Below, piece after piece: positions 15,254 to 24,261 of a stretch of DNA of 64,000 nt. The stretch's first letter is position 1. Each line of letters starts with the position of its first letter. The notes under the pieces were generated by a model that saw only the letters and a list, made by a program, of their open reading frames with translations, searched no databases and had not been told where the DNA came from. The stretch is from Gottfriedia endophytica (GTDB lineage Bacteria; Bacillota; Bacilli; Bacillales; Bacillaceae_G), in contig NZ_JAGIYQ010000002.1 in the NCBI RefSeq assembly GCF_017814275.1, forward strand, positions 372,001 through 436,000. The letters are read 5' to 3'. The position numbers and the translations under genes are program-made.

Positions 15254-16096
15254 ATGGACTTATCACATAATCAAAGAATTGAATTACACGGATTTAATAA
15301 CCTGACAAAATCACTGAGTTTTAATATGTATGATATTTGTTTTACAAAAACGCGTGCAGAACGTGAAGCTTATATTGATTATATTGATGAACAATATAAT
15401 GCTGATCGATTAACTAAAATCTTATCAACAGTAACTGATATTATCGGAGCACACATATTAAATATTGCAAAGCAAGACTATGATCCGCAGGGTGCAAGTG
15501 TCACAATATTAATCTCAGAAGGCCCAGTTGATGATGCTTCCCTAGAATCTTTAATGGAGACTCCTGGACCCGTTCCAGAAACTGTTTTAGCTCAGCTTGA
15601 TAAAAGTCACATCACTGTTCATACATATCCTGAATATCATCCTGATGATGGGATTAGTACATTTCGTGCAGATATTGATGTTTCTACTTGTGGGGAAATT
15701 TCTCCTCTTAAAGCTTTGAATTATTTAATCCATTCATTTGATGCTGATATTATGACAATTGATTACCGTGTTCGTGGATTTACACGAGATATCACTGGGC
15801 ATAAATTATTTATTGATCATGAAATTAATTCAATACAAAACTATATCCCTGAAAAATTTCAAAATATGTATGATATGATTGATGTAAATGTTTATCAAGA
15901 GAACATCTTTCATACAAAATGTAAACTAAGAGAATTTGATTTAGATAATTATTTATTTGGATATACAAAGGAAAAATTATCTAAAGATGAAATTGATGTG
16001 ATTACAAAACAAGTTAAAACAGAAATGGAAGAAATATTTTATGGGAAAAACATGTCAATTTCTCATATAAATATGGAGGAGAATAATGGATCATAA
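15254..16096 (+). CDS. speD: S-adenosylmethionine decarboxylase proenzyme (E. coli-type, long form)
   Basis: A 280-residue pyruvoyl enzyme that makes decarboxylated AdoMet, the aminopropyl donor for spermidine. It matches the long class-1A form of E. coli rather than the ~126-residue form of Bacillus subtilis. The self-cleavage site is K117-S118 in [14 protein letters not shown]118 becoming the pyruvoyl group; [20 protein letters not shown] and [13 protein letters not shown] are family hallmarks. A ribosome binding site (AAGGGAG) precedes the ATG. The gene overlaps the following speA-speE fusion by 11 bp, giving a one-operon route to spermidine. Confidence 0.95.
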   Translation: MDLSHNQRIELHGFNNLTKSLSFNMYDICFTKTRAEREAYIDYIDEQYNADRLTKILSTVTDIIGAHILNIAKQDYDPQGASVTILISEGPVDDASLESLMETPGPVPETVLAQLDKSHITVHTYPEYHPDDGISTFRADIDVSTCGEISPLKALNYLIHSFDADIMTIDYRVRGFTRDITGHKLFIDHEINSIQNYIPEKFQNMYDMIDVNVYQENIFHTKCKLREFDLDNYLFGYTKEKLSKDEIDVITKQVKTEMEEIFYGKNMSISHINMEENNGS

Positions 16097-18410
16097 CAAA
16101 ACACCTCTCTTAACAGGTGTCATTGAATATGCTCAGGAGAACATTACAAGTTTTGATGTACCTGGACATAAACGAGGAAACTCACTTGAAGAATTAAAAG
16201 AAATTTGGAGTGAGTTAGCATTAAAGATGGACGTAAATTCATCAAAGCGAGTGGACAATTTATCTCATCCAACAGGAATCATCCATGAAGCTGAAATTTT
16301 GCTGGCTGATGCATTTCAAGCTGATCATGCATATATGCTTGTAAATGGCTCAACTTCAGGTGTTCAATATATGGTTATGAGTGCGATTGAACATGGGGAT
16401 AAAATCCTCTTGCCAAGAAATGTACATAAGTCAGCTATCAATGCATTAATTTTAGCAGGAGCAAAGCCAGTTTTTATTGAACCCGAAATTGATGAATACT
16501 ATGGGATTGTAAACGGTGTAACAGTAAAATCCGTCTTACATGCACTTGATCTTCATTCTGATGTGAAAGCTGTTTTGATTATTAATCCTACCTATTTTGG
16601 TGCGACTTCTAATTTAAAAGAAATCATATATCAATCACATAAACGAAATATCCCTGTATTAGTTGATCAAGCTCACGGTGCTCATTTTTCATTTCATCCC
16701 GGCTTACCTCCTAGTGCTTCTATTCTTGGAGCAGACTTAGTTACATTAAGCTTACATAAAACTGGAGGAGCTTTAACTCAAGCTTCTGTTCTTTTACATA
16801 ACGATCGTTTCATCACGAAAAATAAAGTTCGTTCAACGATCAATCTGTTTCAAACAACATCAGCCTCTTATTTACTAATGTGCTCTATCGACCTTGCACG
16901 GAAGAAGCTATATTTAGAAGGTAATGATCGATTTGAAACGTTATTGAATTTAACTAAAAAAGCAAAGAAACAGATAAACAAAATAAAAGGTCTTCAATGT
17001 ATTTGTCGTGACACCTATCGAAATGACCAAGGTGTTTTTGATTATGATGAATTGAAAATTGTTGTGAGAGTAACGGATTTAGGATTATCTGGTTTCAAAG
17101 TGTATGATATGTTAGCTGAAGAATACAAGATTCAAGTTGAATTAGCTGAGCCAAATGTAATTTTAGCCATTGTATCACTCGGAGATAATGAAGAAACGAT
17201 CACAACTTTGGTTAACGCATTAGATGATATCAGTAAACGTTTTTTTGGAAAACTACCGAAAAAAGAAATTGATTTTAGTGCAACCTTAAAAAATCCAAAA
17301 ATGGTAATGACGCCACGTGATGCTTACTATCATTCTAAAAAAATCATTCCGATTCAAGAAGCAAGTGGTTTAATTAGCGCTGAGTCAATAATGATCTATC
17401 CTCCAGGAATCCCTTTATGTATTCCTGGAGAATTAATTTCAGATGAATTAATAGAACATTATTTATATCTAAAAGGTGAAGGCACCATTACAATTAGCGA
17501 TGATGATGATCCTAATTTAATAAAAGTAATCGATCGAGATCAGGAGGAAAATTTAATGGATTTATGGTACACAGAAAACCACCAAGATGACACTAAATTT
17601 TCAATAAAAGTACAGGAGCACATTCATTCAGAAAAGAGTGAATTCCAACAAATTGACTTTTTCAGAAGCAAAACATTTGGTACATTCTTCACATTAGATG
17701 GATATATGATGGTAACAGAAAAAGATGAGTTTATTTATCATGACATGATTACCCACATTCCGATGGCAGTAAATCCTTCTATTAAGAAGGTATTAATTAT
17801 TGGTGGTGGAGATGGCGGAACAGCTAGAGAAGTTCTTCGCTATCCTCATATCGAGAAAGTAGATATGGTCGAAATTGATGAGCGTGTTGTAAGACTATGC
17901 CAACAATATTTACCTTTAACGGCTTCTAAATTAGATCAAGATGATCGGTTGAAATTGCATTTTGAAGATGGGTTAAAATTTGTCCAAGAATCCGCTGATG
18001 GTTCGTATGATTTAATCCTTGTTGATTCAACTGATCCAATTGGTCCTGGTGAAGGATTATTTACAGTAGAATTTTATAACAACTGCAAAAGAGTTTTAAG
18101 CGATGATGGCATTCTCATCAATCAACATGAAAGTCCGTATTATGCAAGCTATGCCCATGAAATGAAACGGGCTCATTCTAAAATTAAAGAAACTTTCCCT
18201 ATCGCTAAAGTATATCAATTCCATATGCCAACTTACCCTTCAGGTCATTGGTTGTTTGGATTTGCTTCCAAAAAATATGATCCAATCAAAGATATTAAAG
18301 CGGATGAGTGGCATCAGCTTGGAATCAAAACAAAATATTACAATACAGATTTACATATTGGCTGCTTCATGCTCCCTACTTATGTAAAAAATGAATTGGA
18401 TAATGCTTAA
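16086..18410 (+). CDS. Arginine decarboxylase-spermidine synthase fusion (SpeA-SpeE)
   Basis: 774 residues, two complete enzymes in one frame. Residues 1-490 are a fold-type I (Orn/Lys/Arg) decarboxylase as in B. subtilis SpeA (also 490 residues): DVPGHKRG near 24-31, D194 and H197 in VDQAHGAHF, and PLP lysine K225 in SLHKTGG. Residues 491-774 are a full spermidine synthase: YHDM (551-554), GGGDGGTA (573-580), VEID (about 595) and DSTDP (about 647). No linker separates them: residue 491 is the normal SpeE start methionine, and the DNA before it keeps AGGAGG. An agmatinase (SpeB) is not in the window, so putrescine must be formed elsewhere. A missing stop codon or sequencing error is the alternative to a true fusion. 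Confidence 0.93.
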   Translation: MDHNKTPLLTGVIEYAQENITSFDVPGHKRGNSLEELKEIWSELALKMDVNSSKRVDNLSHPTGIIHEAEILLADAFQADHAYMLVNGSTSGVQYMVMSAIEHGDKILLPRNVHKSAINALILAGAKPVFIEPEIDEYYGIVNGVTVKSVLHALDLHSDVKAVLIINPTYFGATSNLKEIIYQSHKRNIPVLVDQAHGAHFSFHPGLPPSASILGADLVTLSLHKTGGALTQASVLLHNDRFITKNKVRSTINLFQTTSASYLLMCSIDLARKKLYLEGNDRFETLLNLTKKAKKQINKIKGLQCICRDTYRNDQGVFDYDELKIVVRVTDLGLSGFKVYDMLAEEYKIQVELAEPNVILAIVSLGDNEETITTLVNALDDISKRFFGKLPKKEIDFSATLKNPKMVMTPRDAYYHSKKIIPIQEASGLISAESIMIYPPGIPLCIPGELISDELIEHYLYLKGEGTITISDDDDPNLIKVIDRDQEENLMDLWYTENHQDDTKFSIKVQEHIHSEKSEFQQIDFFRSKTFGTFFTLDGYMMVTEKDEFIYHDMITHIPMAVNPSIKKVLIIGGGDGGTAREVLRYPHIEKVDMVEIDERVVRLCQQYLPLTASKLDQDDRLKLHFEDGLKFVQESADGSYDLILVDSTDPIGPGEGLFTVEFYNNCKRVLSDDGILINQHESPYYASYAHEMKRAHSKIKETFPIAKVYQFHMPTYPSGHWLFGFASKKYDPIKDIKADEWHQLGIKTKYYNTDLHIGCFMLPTYVKNELDNA
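17542..17558 (+). promoter_or_regulatory. speE: Internal ribosome binding site and start for free SpeE
   Basis: A perfect AGGAGG (17542-17547) lies 8 bases before an in-frame ATG (17556-17558), inside the fusion at codon 491. Translation from here would give a 284-residue SpeE of normal length. Confidence 0.75.
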
Positions 18411-18423
18411 TACAGCTTTAAAA

Positions 18424-18512
18424 AAGGCTGTTTCCTATAAATTATTGCTATTTTAGAATGCGTTAGTTAATTACAACTCCATGATGCTCCCTTTCTGGTT
18501 GGGTGGGCGTGG
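18424..18512 (+). repeat. Dispersed intergenic repeat, partial copy B
   Basis: Only the left part is present (ATTGCTATTTTAGAATGCG, then AATTACAACTCCATGATGCTC); the GGGGTCTC and right-end landmarks are missing. Confidence 0.7.
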
Positions 18513-18520
18513 ACTAAATG

Positions 18521-18553
18521 AAGGGATCTCTTTAATTTGAGATCCCTTTTTTC
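18521..18553. terminator. Terminator between the polyamine operon and the L,D-transpeptidase gene
   Basis: Perfect 10-bp stem AAGGGATCTC (18521-18530) and GAGATCCCTT (18539-18548) with TTTT following; an A-rich flank is weak on the other side. It sits between convergent genes. Confidence 0.85.
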
Positions 18554-18625
18554 TGAATTTAAGTCTCGAAAATCCGCTCACTTTCCATGGACGAGTAAAT
18601 ATCTTTCCAAGCTATTGAACAATAT

Positions 18626-19387
18626 TCAATTTATTCCAAGTGCTTTTTTAGTAGCAGGCCCAACAATCCCATCAACTGATAAGCGACGGTCTTTTTGAAA
18701 ATTTCGTACTGCATTTTCAGTGGAAGTCCCAAAGATTCCCTTTTCATCTTTTATAACATAACCCTGAGCGATAAGTTTAGATTGTAATAATGTAACTGCA
18801 CTACCATGACTTCCTTTTTTCAAAATATTACTATTAGGTTCTTCTGGGGTTACTGGACCATTCGTTTGTTTCGTTACTTTATAACCACTTGCTAAAGCAA
18901 TCGTATCAAATGACTTTTTAGATGAAGTGATAATGACTGGTGTATTGATTTTCACTTGAGGAAATAGCCATTCTATTTGATTATTATACATCCGAATACA
19001 CCCATGACTTATATGTTTTCCAATTGAACTTGCATTACTATTACCATGTATCCCATATGTGTCTCCCCAAGTTCCCCTAGCATTTAGTCCAAGCCAACGC
19101 TTACCAAGTGGATTACGTGGATCCCCACCAGGAATATGTTCTTTGTAAAACGGCCTATTTACAATTTTGTTTACAATTTTGAAATTCCCTTCAGGGGTAT
19201 ACGACCCTTTTCTTCCGGTTGCTACCTTAAACACTTTTACCAGTTTTCCATTTTCATAAAAAGCAAGATTGTTAGTTGTTTTGTTAATTACAATTAATTG
19301 GTTCGTAGCTGCATAACTATGTGTTGTTCCTAGTCCAAAAAATAGTAAAAATAAACATACAAACATAACAAAAACTCTTTTTATCAT
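18626..19387 (-). CDS. Secreted L,D-transpeptidase with C-terminal peptidoglycan-binding domain
   Basis: 253 residues. Signal peptide about 1-27 (HSYAA end). The YkuD catalytic domain covers about 28-155: H114 in GIHGNSNASSIG and the nucleophile C130 in SHGCIRMYN, with R132. A PG_binding_1 domain occupies about 189-253 (GSHGSAVTLLQSKLIAQGY, later GIFGTSTENAVRNFQ). In the usual YkuD protein of B. subtilis the cell-wall module (LysM) is N-terminal, so this order is reversed. The enzyme would form 3-3 cross-links or attach to peptidoglycan, possibly in cortex or vegetative wall. No operon partner. Confidence 0.93.
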   Translation of the reverse strand: MIKRVFVMFVCLFLLFFGLGTTHSYAATNQLIVINKTTNNLAFYENGKLVKVFKVATGRKGSYTPEGNFKIVNKIVNRPFYKEHIPGGDPRNPLGKRWLGLNARGTWGDTYGIHGNSNASSIGKHISHGCIRMYNNQIEWLFPQVKINTPVIITSSKKSFDTIALASGYKVTKQTNGPVTPEEPNSNILKKGSHGSAVTLLQSKLIAQGYVIKDEKGIFGTSTENAVRNFQKDRRLSVDGIVGPATKKALGIN

Positions 19388-19542
19388 TTCTCTCCTCCCT
19401 TTCCACTCTTCTCAAAAACTCAATCGTTTTATCCTATGATGGAAAAGGTTGAATATGTTCCAATTTTTACAATAAAAAATCCCTATTAAATTGATGTTCT
19501 AAAAATGGCTAATTCAAAAAAATAATCCAATATAAGACAGAG

Positions 19543-19569
19543 ACAAAAATGGAATTTTAGCATAAATAA
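19543..19569 (+). promoter_or_regulatory. Candidate sigma-K promoter of the 1068-residue repeat protein
   Basis: AC (19543-19544), a 16-bp spacer, then CATAAATAA (19561-19569), one base from CATANNNTA. The start codon is about 37 bp downstream. Confidence 0.45.
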
Positions 19570-19605
19570 ATACAATGAGATTAGTATGATTTAGGAGTGA
19601 AATAT

Positions 19606-22600
19606 ATGAATACTCCCTGGATTAATAACCAGAAAATGCAGCATGTCATTTCTAAACAAATGAACACATTTAAATCTTCAGGAGTGAAGAAAAAATCGAA
19701 TAATTCAAGTTTACAACAAATGAATGAAACGGATAAAATTCAAAACACTAATGATCTATCGAATAATGATTCTATTCGTGCGAATAAAGGAAATCCAATT
19801 AATTCATATGAAAAAGACTTAATCATTAAAATGTGTTATTTGATGAATCTATTTAAAAATGAAATGAATCCTACTGGAAGTTCTCCTGAAGATACTGGCC
19901 ATAAAAAAGACGTAGCAAATGGAGGGGGAAAATCCTATAATGAAGTGGATTATCATCATAATCATTCTGTTTTTGATTCTGAAAGTAATCAGAATGATTT
20001 TGAAACAATTAAGTCCCAGTTTTTTTTAAAAGATAAAGAGAATCTAGGAGATGACGAAGATTTAATAAAAAATAATTCAGAAAAAAATAAAAGTGATTTT
20101 AAAGCTAAAAATTCTACCGAAATGACCATCGACGATGAAAAAGCTGCAAACAATAAATTAACTGAATCAAATCTCATTGAGGATAAAGTGGAACCTTACT
20201 CAGAAAGTTTACAGTCTCCACTTGTCTTACAAATTGATACAAACAATAACGAGGCTAAAAGTATAAATGTAGAACCTATTTCTAACTTTTCGCATGAGCT
20301 GAAAACAGTTAGAGCTGCTGGAATAAATACTGATCAAGATAATCAGTTCAATCCAGATAAGACTCCCACAATTCTTCAAACTAATAAATTAAATGATGAA
20401 ATCAATTTTAACAAGCTAGAATATTCTTCTAACATTACTGAGGAGATTCAAACTGTCAATGACGTTGAAATCGAAACTGATCAAGATATCAAGTTCGACC
20501 CAGAGAAGACTCTCACAATCCCTCAAACTGATAAATTAAATGATGAAATCAATTTTAACAAGTCAGAACATCCTTCTAACATTAATGAGGAGATTCAAAC
20601 TGTCAATGACGTTGAAATCGAAACTGATCAAGATATCAAGTTCGACCCAGAGAAGATTCACACAATTCCTCATACTGATAAATTAAATGATGAAATCAAT
20701 TTTAACAAGTCAGAATATTCTTCTAACATTACTGAGGAGATTCAAACTGTCAATGACGTTGAAATCGAAACCGATCAAGATAACCAATTCAACCCTGAGA
20801 AGACTCATACAATCCCTCAAACTGATAAATTAAATGATGAAATCAATTTTAACAAGTCAGAACATTCTTCTAACATTTCTGATGAGATACAAACTATCAA
20901 TGACGTTGAAATCGAAACCAATCAAGATAACCAGTTCAACCCTGAGAAGACTTCAATCAAATCACAAATTAATAAAGTAAAAGAGAAAACCAATATTAAT
21001 GATTCAGATCCTGCTTCTAACTTTACTGATGAGATTCAATTGATAAGAGCCGGAAAACCATTTAACGGGCTAGCTATTCAAGACTTTTCTAAGGCAACTC
21101 AAGATAGGCCACAAATTAATGATTACCATAAAAACCCTTACTATACTTATACAGAAACTACTTCTCACTTTCATGAACTCAAAACATTCCAACCTGAAGA
21201 TAAAATTAGTGAGCAAAATATTCCAGCCATTCCTAATGACACTCAGGTTAGGTCACTATATGAAAAATATATTAATGAATCTAGACATATTCATACTGAT
21301 CCTAATTCTAAGTCAGATGAACTTAAAAGCGTCAATTTTGATGAAAAGGTTAGTGAGCAAAATATTCCAGCCATTTCTGAAGATACTCAGGTTAGGTCGC
21401 TATTGGATAATTATGATAAAAAGTCTAAACGTAATCATACTGATACTACTTCTAACTCTCACGAATTCACAACTGTCAAAACTAAAGAAAACAGTACTGA
21501 AATAAATATTCCATCTAACACTGAGGATTCTACCCTTAGGTCACAAAATGATGAATATAATAAAGAACATAAAAATATTCAAATTGATGTTACTTCTTCT
21601 CATGATCTCAATACCATCAATAATGATGAAAAAGTTAATGATCTAGATATTCCCAATAATTCTGCGGAATCTCATTCTGGAAATCAAGATGAGAAATTAA
21701 ATAATGAAACCATTCTATCTAATTCAGAAGTGCCCCCTAGTCATAAACTAGAATTTCAATCTGAAAATGAAAAAGTTAAAAACCCAGTTTTTATTTCCTT
21801 TGATTCAGTTAATTATGTGAAATCCAATCATAAAAATGAGGATCAAAAAACCACACAAACTGACAATATGAATATCTATCAGACTAACACCAATCCAAAT
21901 CAAACTAATATCGTTGAAGAAATAGCAACGTATAATAATAGTGATCGATTTTTGGTAAAAATGAAGCCATTTCATCATACCGATCCTTTTTCGGTGGAAA
22001 TGAAACCTTTTAATAATGGAATACCAAAAATAGAGTCAAAAAAAAATAATATTATTGAAACGAATCCTACTAAGAATCAAAACGATTTTTCGAAATATGG
22101 AAATATCTTTTTAAAAGAAGTAAAAATTCCATTTTCAGTCAATGTTAAAATCAATGATTTTCTTCATTCCCCTCTATTTGGGGGTAAAACCCAAAATAAC
22201 TTTGAATTTTCTAGTAGTAATAACCAATCTCCTCAATTATTTATTACTACATCTCATTATTTTGAGCATCCATATTGTAGTCTAATTAGTTCTACAATTA
22301 GCGAAAGTACACTTTTTACGGAAAAGATTCAGTTTCCAAGTAAAAATACTCAAAACAATTCTCATTTAGTAAATGTAACTACTTTGCATGAATCACATTC
22401 TTTGAGAAAAAATGAACAAATTAATAATGAAAATACAATTAATGATTCTTTGTATGTTAAAATTCCTGTTGTTGTAGGAGAATATAAAATAGAAATATGT
22501 ACTGAAGAAGAATTACAATTTGATGAAGAGATTGTAAGAATAAAAGAAATATCGAAAGAACTATTTCTAACGGATGGTAAACTCGTGCCTACAAAATTTT

Positions 22601-22812
22601 CAGAACCGAAAATTAGTGGTATCAGTAAAGTAGTAAAAGGAAACCTATTTATTGAAGGATTCGTACAACAAACTATTGAATGCGTTAATGGTAACAACAT
22701 AAATAATCAAAAAAATTCTGTAAAAACTCTATGTCAAAATATTGTCGTTGAATTAGTTGTACAACTTCTTCAAATCCAACCAATTCGAATTGGTTATAAA
22801 AATAGAGAATAA
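19606..22812 (+). CDS. Large Asn/Glu/Lys/Asp-rich repeat protein with CsxC/BC_2427-like C-terminus
   Basis: 1068 residues from ATG 19606, which has GGAG 8 bases upstream; an in-frame GTG at 19597 overlaps that site. No signal peptide. A low-complexity N-terminal part is followed by five copies of a 49-residue repeat (20314-21048; e.g. NDVEIETDQDIKFDPEKT) and three or four copies of a 47-48-residue repeat (21211 to about 21780). The last ~120 residues match the ends of the two CsxC-like proteins downstream: KIPVVVGEYKIEI, RIKEISKELFLTDGKLVPTKF, KGNLFIEGFVQQTIE and VELVVQLLQIQPIRI correspond to KVPVVLAEPTLQI, RVVKNVFLEQVKLVPVSF, RAKLFVSGFIRKNIE and LDLTVKVLQTQQIKI. It is probably a spore outer-layer protein, by family likeness only. 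Confidence 0.75.
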   Translation: MNTPWINNQKMQHVISKQMNTFKSSGVKKKSNNSSLQQMNETDKIQNTNDLSNNDSIRANKGNPINSYEKDLIIKMCYLMNLFKNEMNPTGSSPEDTGHKKDVANGGGKSYNEVDYHHNHSVFDSESNQNDFETIKSQFFLKDKENLGDDEDLIKNNSEKNKSDFKAKNSTEMTIDDEKAANNKLTESNLIEDKVEPYSESLQSPLVLQIDTNNNEAKSINVEPISNFSHELKTVRAAGINTDQDNQFNPDKTPTILQTNKLNDEINFNKLEYSSNITEEIQTVNDVEIETDQDIKFDPEKTLTIPQTDKLNDEINFNKSEHPSNINEEIQTVNDVEIETDQDIKFDPEKIHTIPHTDKLNDEINFNKSEYSSNITEEIQTVNDVEIETDQDNQFNPEKTHTIPQTDKLNDEINFNKSEHSSNISDEIQTINDVEIETNQDNQFNPEKTSIKSQINKVKEKTNINDSDPASNFTDEIQLIRAGKPFNGLAIQDFSKATQDRPQINDYHKNPYYTYTETTSHFHELKTFQPEDKISEQNIPAIPNDTQVRSLYEKYINESRHIHTDPNSKSDELKSVNFDEKVSEQNIPAISEDTQVRSLLDNYDKKSKRNHTDTTSNSHEFTTVKTKENSTEINIPSNTEDSTLRSQNDEYNKEHKNIQIDVTSSHDLNTINNDEKVNDLDIPNNSAESHSGNQDEKLNNETILSNSEVPPSHKLEFQSENEKVKNPVFISFDSVNYVKSNHKNEDQKTTQTDNMNIYQTNTNPNQTNIVEEIATYNNSDRFLVKMKPFHHTDPFSVEMKPFNNGIPKIESKKNNIIETNPTKNQNDFSKYGNIFLKEVKIPFSVNVKINDFLHSPLFGGKTQNNFEFSSSNNQSPQLFITTSHYFEHPYCSLISSTISESTLFTEKIQFPSKNTQNNSHLVNVTTLHESHSLRKNEQINNENTINDSLYVKIPVVVGEYKIEICTEEELQFDEEIVRIKEISKELFLTDGKLVPTKFSEPKISGISKVVKGNLFIEGFVQQTIECVNGNNINNQKNSVKTLCQNIVVELVVQLLQIQPIRIGYKNRE
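20314..21048 (+). repeat. Five tandem 147-bp coding repeats
   Basis: GACGTTGAAATCGAAAC begins at 20461, 20608, 20755 and 20902, exactly 147 bp apart; a diverged first copy starts at 20314. The middle copies are nearly identical at the DNA level, so they are recent or kept uniform by recombination. Confidence 0.95.
21211..21780 (+). repeat. Diverged 141-144-bp coding repeats
   Basis: The motif encoding EQNIPAI / EINIPSN / DLDIPNN recurs at 21211, 21355, 21499 and 21640 (spacing 144, 144 and 141 bp). The second and third spacing units are less alike than those of the 147-bp array. Confidence 0.8.
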
Positions 22813-22907
22813 TGAAAGTCAATAATAATATTTCAAAATAAAATCTCTTTAATATAAAAATGAGGAAATTAACTACTATACATGTCTATGCCATTCAGTA
22901 AACCTAG

Positions 22908-22940
22908 CATATCGTAGTAAAGTAGAGTTTATTAAAACTC
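22908..22940 (+). promoter_or_regulatory. Conserved promoter and leader hairpin, CsxC-like gene 1
   Basis: CATATCGTA (22908-22916) matches the sigma-K -10 CATANNNTA exactly; the transcribed leader then forms GAGTTT (22925-22930) / AAACTC (22935-22940) ahead of AAGGAG. The same block precedes gene 2. No AC lies at the usual -35 distance. Confidence 0.5.
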
Positions 22941-22967
22941 AAATAATATTAAGGAGATGTTTGATTA

Positions 22968-23714
22968 ATGAGTAATCAAAATCAACCAGTTTCACCTGCT
23001 TGTCCAGTAACATCAACTGAACAAATTCCTTTAAATGTATCACAAACAGCAATATTTTCTGTACCAGTTACACCAACAATTAAAGTTCCAGTTGTATTGG
23101 CAGAGCCAACGCTTCAAATTGTAGTTGAATCCGATATTACGCTAAATCCTCCAGCAACTGAAATTAAAAGGGTCGTAAAGAATGTATTTTTAGAACAAGT
23201 AAAGCTTGTACCTGTTTCATTTACACGTATTGATGGAACAGATTTCTTTGAAGTGAATAGAGCTAAATTATTTGTATCTGGATTTATTCGCAAAAATATT
23301 GAATATGCATCAAATAGTTGTAATGCTCCACTTCAAGATCGAATCGCTGATGTTCCATTTAACGGATTTGCTGATCTTACAACCTTTTTAACTCGTCCTA
23401 AACTTGCGTTTGGTCAAACTAATTCAGCTAATTTTCTTAATGAAAAAAATCAAATTGTCCCTCGCTTAGATAAATTCTTCTTCCAAAATCTAGTTAAATA
23501 CAACGAACAACCATTTGGTGAGTTAGTTGCTGCTAACTTCTTTGAACTTGATTTTTCACCAGTTATGGCAAGTCCTGAAGGGCCATTTAGCACATTAAGA
23601 GAAAAAATCGTTCTTGATCTTACTGTTAAAGTATTACAAACTCAACAAATTAAAATTAATACTGGTGCAACACAACAAGTTCCTATATTACCTGAAATAA
23701 TTATCGGAGACTGA
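22968..23714 (+). CDS. CsxC/BC_2427-like spore-surface protein, paralog 1
   Basis: A 248-residue protein without signal peptide or membrane span. It starts with a short Pro/Thr/Cys-rich tail (PVSPACPVTSTEQ) and then carries a beta-rich pattern with KVPVVLAEPTLQIVVESDI, KLVPVSFTRIDGTDFFEV and LFVSGFIRKNIEYAS, which I associate with the CsxC/BC_2427 exosporium family. Cys residues (in SPACPV and SNSCNAP) could cross-link. Paralog 2 downstream is about 95% identical by eye. Its leader has a sigma-K-like -10 and a conserved hairpin. Function is probably structural, in the outer spore layers; that is inference from family resemblance. Confidence 0.8.
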   Translation: MSNQNQPVSPACPVTSTEQIPLNVSQTAIFSVPVTPTIKVPVVLAEPTLQIVVESDITLNPPATEIKRVVKNVFLEQVKLVPVSFTRIDGTDFFEVNRAKLFVSGFIRKNIEYASNSCNAPLQDRIADVPFNGFADLTTFLTRPKLAFGQTNSANFLNEKNQIVPRLDKFFFQNLVKYNEQPFGELVAANFFELDFSPVMASPEGPFSTLREKIVLDLTVKVLQTQQIKINTGATQQVPILPEIIIGD

Positions 23715-23826
23715 TAATTTATAACAAGTTAATAATGCTAAACTACTAATTAGGATGTATTCAGTATTTGCAAAATAATTGAATTAGATAAATTTGTAAA
23801 TAATTCTTATAAAGTAGTTTATTAAA

Positions 23827-23857
23827 GTTACAATTCAAATAACTTTTGAATTGTAAC
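23827..23857. repeat. 13-bp inverted repeat downstream of CsxC-like gene 1
   Basis: GTTACAATTCAAA (23827-23839) and TTTGAATTGTAAC (23845-23857), perfect. In the second duplicate only the left arm survives, next to the terminator. Confidence 0.6.
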
Positions 23858-23873
23858 TTAGCATTTCACAAAG

Positions 23874-23922
23874 CCTCTATTTCGTAAACAAAACTTTTTA
23901 CGAGATAGAGGTAATTTTTTAC
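23874..23922 (+). terminator. Terminator of CsxC-like gene 1
   Basis: 15-bp stem (23874-23888 with 23897-23911; one G-T pair) followed by TAATTTTTT. It is the duplicate of the terminator at 25158. Confidence 0.8.
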
Positions 23923-24006
23923 ACAAATCAATTAAGTTTTAAAACAACTATTAACTTATTTCCATTTCATCTAGTCTTTCTTGTTAAAATAGTCTAGTCT
24001 AATTTT

Positions 24007-24155
24007 TTCACAACAAAAAATGATCCTGTACAATGGGCAATTTTTTCCCATCATCTCGATGTACTTCTCCCTCAACCACTAATGTTTTACTTCCTTTGTG
24101 AATGTTATGTGCTGTTGCTTTTAATGATTCTCCTACTCCGTGTGCTATAAAGTTA
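24007..24155 (-). pseudogene. Fossil 3' fragment of the thioesterase gene
   Basis: The minus strand reads GVGESLKATAHNIHKGSK, TLVVEGEVHRDDGKK and then shifts frame in an A-run, matching residues about 112-155 of the intact thioesterase at 25289-25771. The homology ends near 24155, where the duplicated promoter region of CsxC-like gene 2 begins. It marks the junction of a 1.3-kb tandem duplication. The remaining part of 23715-24261 holds only duplicated non-coding flank. Confidence 0.85.
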
Positions 24156-24201
24156 GGGGAAAATAACTATTATATATGTCTAAGCCATTCATTAAAAATC
24201 G

Positions 24202-24234
24202 CATATCGTAGTAAAGTAGAGTTTAAAAAAACTC
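24202..24234 (+). promoter_or_regulatory. Conserved promoter and leader hairpin, CsxC-like gene 2
   Basis: CATATCGTA (24202-24210), then GAGTTT (24219-24224) / AAACTC (24229-24234), then AAGGAG. The loop differs from copy 1 (AAAA against ATTA) while the stem is unchanged. Confidence 0.5.
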
Positions 24235-24261
24235 AAGTAATATTAAGGAGATGTTTGATTA

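Noticed and set aside
21119-21505. 128-codon plus-strand ORF inside the large repeat protein gene
   Set aside because: It is in the alternative frame of a repeat-rich coding region and its own periodicity simply follows the 144-bp repeats.
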